From NCBI GenBank assembly GCA_001800185.1, contig MGUX01000079.1, forward strand, positions 1 to 16,868: DNA of 16,868 bases. Direction: 5' to 3'. Positions within the stretch are counted from its first letter, which is position 1. Each line of letters starts with the position of its first letter. Positions 15,354 to 16,868 of this stretch are shown in pieces. The notes below the pieces were generated by a model. It searched no databases. It worked only from the letters and a program-made list of their open reading frames with translations, and was not told where the DNA came from. Position numbers and translations under genes: made by a program. The stretch is from Elusimicrobia bacterium RIFCSPLOWO2_12_FULL_59_9 (lineage in GTDB: Bacteria > Elusimicrobiota > Elusimicrobia > O2-12-FULL-59-9).

Positions 15354-16352
15354 TTGGTCGAAAAATCATCCGCAAAAACTCATGAGTTATTAATAAGGAA
15401 TTCCATCGATGCCGCTCTGGCATCAATCGAAATCTATAACAAGCCGAATTTCCCCTACCGGGAGCAGATATTCACCATTCTTATTATAAATGCCTGGGAA
15501 TTGTTGCTGAAAGCGAAAATTATAAAGGACAATGGTGATCAAGTTACTTCAATTTACGCACTGGACGGCCAGGGTAAGCCCAAAACCAATCGGACTGGAA
15601 ACCCCCTGACAATTGAACTGATTACTGCAATGAGAAAACTGGAGATGAACCAGATTGTTGCGGAGAATCTGACGATGCTGATTGATATCAGAGATACCGC
15701 AATCCATTACTACCACGATGACTCGATTCGATACCTCACGTATACACTTGGTGTAGCCTCCTTGAGGAACTATCAGAAATTGGTGCATGAATGGTTCGGG
15801 AAGGGCCTACTGGATTACAACTTTTATATCTTGCCGCTGGCTTTCGCATATGATTTCAAGACTCTTTCTCTCCTTCAGCTTGAAAAGAAGCCCGAGGCAA
15901 TATCAAACGTGATGAAAGTGGCCGCAGCTTGTCAGTCCGCCCAAAAGGAGGGTGCGGACTACTACTTTATCTGCGAGGTTGCCACGGAAGTCAAGACCGC
16001 AAAGTCGTTTGTGAGCGGAACCGGAGCAGATTTTACGACGGCAGTCGACCAAGAAGATCCAAAGGGCAAGACCGTTGTCGTCAAGACTCAGAGATTGATC
16101 GACAAATACCCGTTGTCCTATGCGGAGGTCTCCGGTAAAGTTCGTGTCGCACGTCCCGGCGTCCTTCGGCACCAGATTAACCAGGTCATACGCGAATTTA
16201 AGATCAAGTCCAACGTGGCCTATTCGGCCTACAATTTTCGTACCCATTTACAAGAGGAAACCTACAAGAATACCGCTAGCCTCCCAAAAGGGGTAACCAG
16301 CATTTACAATGACGATGCGGTTCGATTCATTGTTGAGAAAATCAGCCCTTAG
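15354..16352 (+). CDS. DUF3644 protein with HEPN-like RX4H motif
   Basis: The 332-residue protein matches the DUF3644 pattern: an N-terminal helical block with YREQIFTILIINAWELLLKA, then MLIDIRDTAIHYY. Arg113 and His118 form an RX4H motif like the catalytic motif of HEPN ribonucleases. The C-terminal part (about 250-332; YPLSYAEVSGKV, RHQINQVIREFKIKSN) looks like the family's second helical, possibly nucleic-acid-binding domain. The start is TTG at 15354, preceded 5 bases earlier by GAGGA; there is no nearby in-frame ATG. Its composition is clearly less GC-rich than hsdR, suggesting separate acquisition. DUF3644 genes turn up in defence neighbourhoods, and RNA cleavage leading to abortive infection is a reasonable but unproven role. 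Confidence 0.8.
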   Translation: MVEKSSAKTHELLIRNSIDAALASIEIYNKPNFPYREQIFTILIINAWELLLKAKIIKDNGDQVTSIYALDGQGKPKTNRTGNPLTIELITAMRKLEMNQIVAENLTMLIDIRDTAIHYYHDDSIRYLTYTLGVASLRNYQKLVHEWFGKGLLDYNFYILPLAFAYDFKTLSLLQLEKKPEAISNVMKVAAACQSAQKEGADYYFICEVATEVKTAKSFVSGTGADFTTAVDQEDPKGKTVVVKTQRLIDKYPLSYAEVSGKVRVARPGVLRHQINQVIREFKIKSNVAYSAYNFRTHLQEETYKNTASLPKGVTSIYNDDAVRFIVEKISP

Positions 16353-16398
16353 ATGCCTGAAGGTGAAAAACTGAGCGAACGGGAACATCGTTGAAACC

Positions 16399-16868
16399 AT
16401 GAAACAAGACGTTTACGTTTTGGCGGGGGCCAGGACGCCGTTTGCGGCTTGGGCGAGCGGCCGGAAGGGCGACGGCTCCGCCGGCGGCGCGCTCAAGGAT
16501 TACGATCCCTTCGATTTGGGCGCCCACGCCCTCATGGGAGCCTTGGACCGCGCCGGCCTTGGGCCGGAGGCGCTCGACCGCGTCGTCTTCGGCAACATGT
16601 ACCAGTCCGGGCCGCACGGCTGCTACGGCGCGCGCTACGTTTCGCACCGCGCCGGCGTTCCGCCCTCCGTACCCAGCCTGACCGTCAACTTTTCCTGCGG
16701 CACGGGCCTTCAGGCGGTCTTGGAGGCGGCCCAGGATATTGAAACCGGCGAAGCGGAGTTGATCGCCGCCGGCGGCGCCGACTGCGTCAGCCGGCTGCGC
16801 AAGGATATCTTCGTGCCCTCTTTCAACGACCTTTCCTGCGCGCGGCCCATAGGACAAACCGCCGATGA
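16399..16868 (+). CDS. Thiolase (acetyl-CoA acetyltransferase family), 3' partial
   Basis: The first 156 codons of a thiolase are present and the frame is open at the window end. The start MKQDVYVLAGARTPFAAW is the standard thiolase opening. The nucleophilic cysteine is Cys100 in VNFSCGTGLQAV, and RPIGQTAD at the edge matches the family's MG.TAE segment. Thiolases condense or cleave acyl-CoA units; whether this one serves acetoacetyl-CoA synthesis or beta-oxidation cannot be told from the N-terminus. Only 46 bases separate it from the DUF3644 stop, and no good ribosome site precedes the ATG. Its GC-rich composition returns to that of the left flank, so it is probably resident chromosome. Confidence 0.88.
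   Translation, partial: MKQDVYVLAGARTPFAAWASGRKGDGSAGGALKDYDPFDLGAHALMGALDRAGLGPEALDRVVFGNMYQSGPHGCYGARYVSHRAGVPPSVPSLTVNFSCGTGLQAVLEAAQDIETGEAELIAAGGADCVSRLRKDIFVPSFNDLSCARPIGQTAD

Noticed and set aside
16353..16394. A 13-codon frame directly after the DUF3644 stop
   Set aside because: Too short, without a ribosome site, and nothing suggests it is translated.

Overview
The window is about 17 kb of GC-rich bacterial DNA. A mobile-looking defence block (about 6.1-16.35 kb) sits between genes that look like ordinary chromosome. The left flank holds the 3' part of a membrane-bound DUF58/transglutaminase fusion protein (+ strand, cut at the window start) and a secreted M16 zinc peptidase (- strand), whose ends overlap tail to tail by 7 bp. 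The right flank is the first 156 codons of a thiolase (+ strand, cut at the window end). The M16 protein has a signal peptide, which suggests export in a Gram-negative cell. I could not name the organism from the sequence; it could be a metagenome-derived lineage with high GC.

The defence block opens with a PIN-domain toxin and a ribbon-helix-helix antitoxin, in toxin-first order with a 4-base ATGA overlap. A near-consensus sigma70 promoter lies so close to the toxin ATG that the transcript should be almost leaderless, and a small inverted repeat covers the -10 box. The antitoxin reads through into an unusual 64-residue C-terminal tail.

Next is a type I restriction-modification cluster, all on the + strand: hsdM, a DUF1016/YhcG-type PD-(D/E)XK nuclease gene, hsdS, a 30-codon stub resembling the start of an AlbA_2 (Schlafen-like) gene, then hsdR after a 151-base gap. 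The first four reading frames are chained by ATGA stop/start overlaps. HsdM (motif I and NPPY), HsdS (two target-recognition halves) and HsdR (D-E-K nuclease triad, Walker A, DEAH, TAT) all look complete. The two accessory genes are damaged: DUF1016 carries a -1 frameshift at an A4 run, and the AlbA_2-like gene is reduced to its beginning. The restriction system therefore probably works while its accessory genes have decayed, unless the frameshift is a read error or a programmed slip.

After hsdR comes a structured 157-base gap and then a lower-GC DUF3644 gene with an RX4H motif typical of HEPN ribonucleases, a plausible abortive-infection effector. Short inverted repeats sharing CTAACGC lie at three module junctions: before the toxin, before hsdM and after hsdR. 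No integrase, transposase, tRNA, rRNA or CRISPR array was seen.
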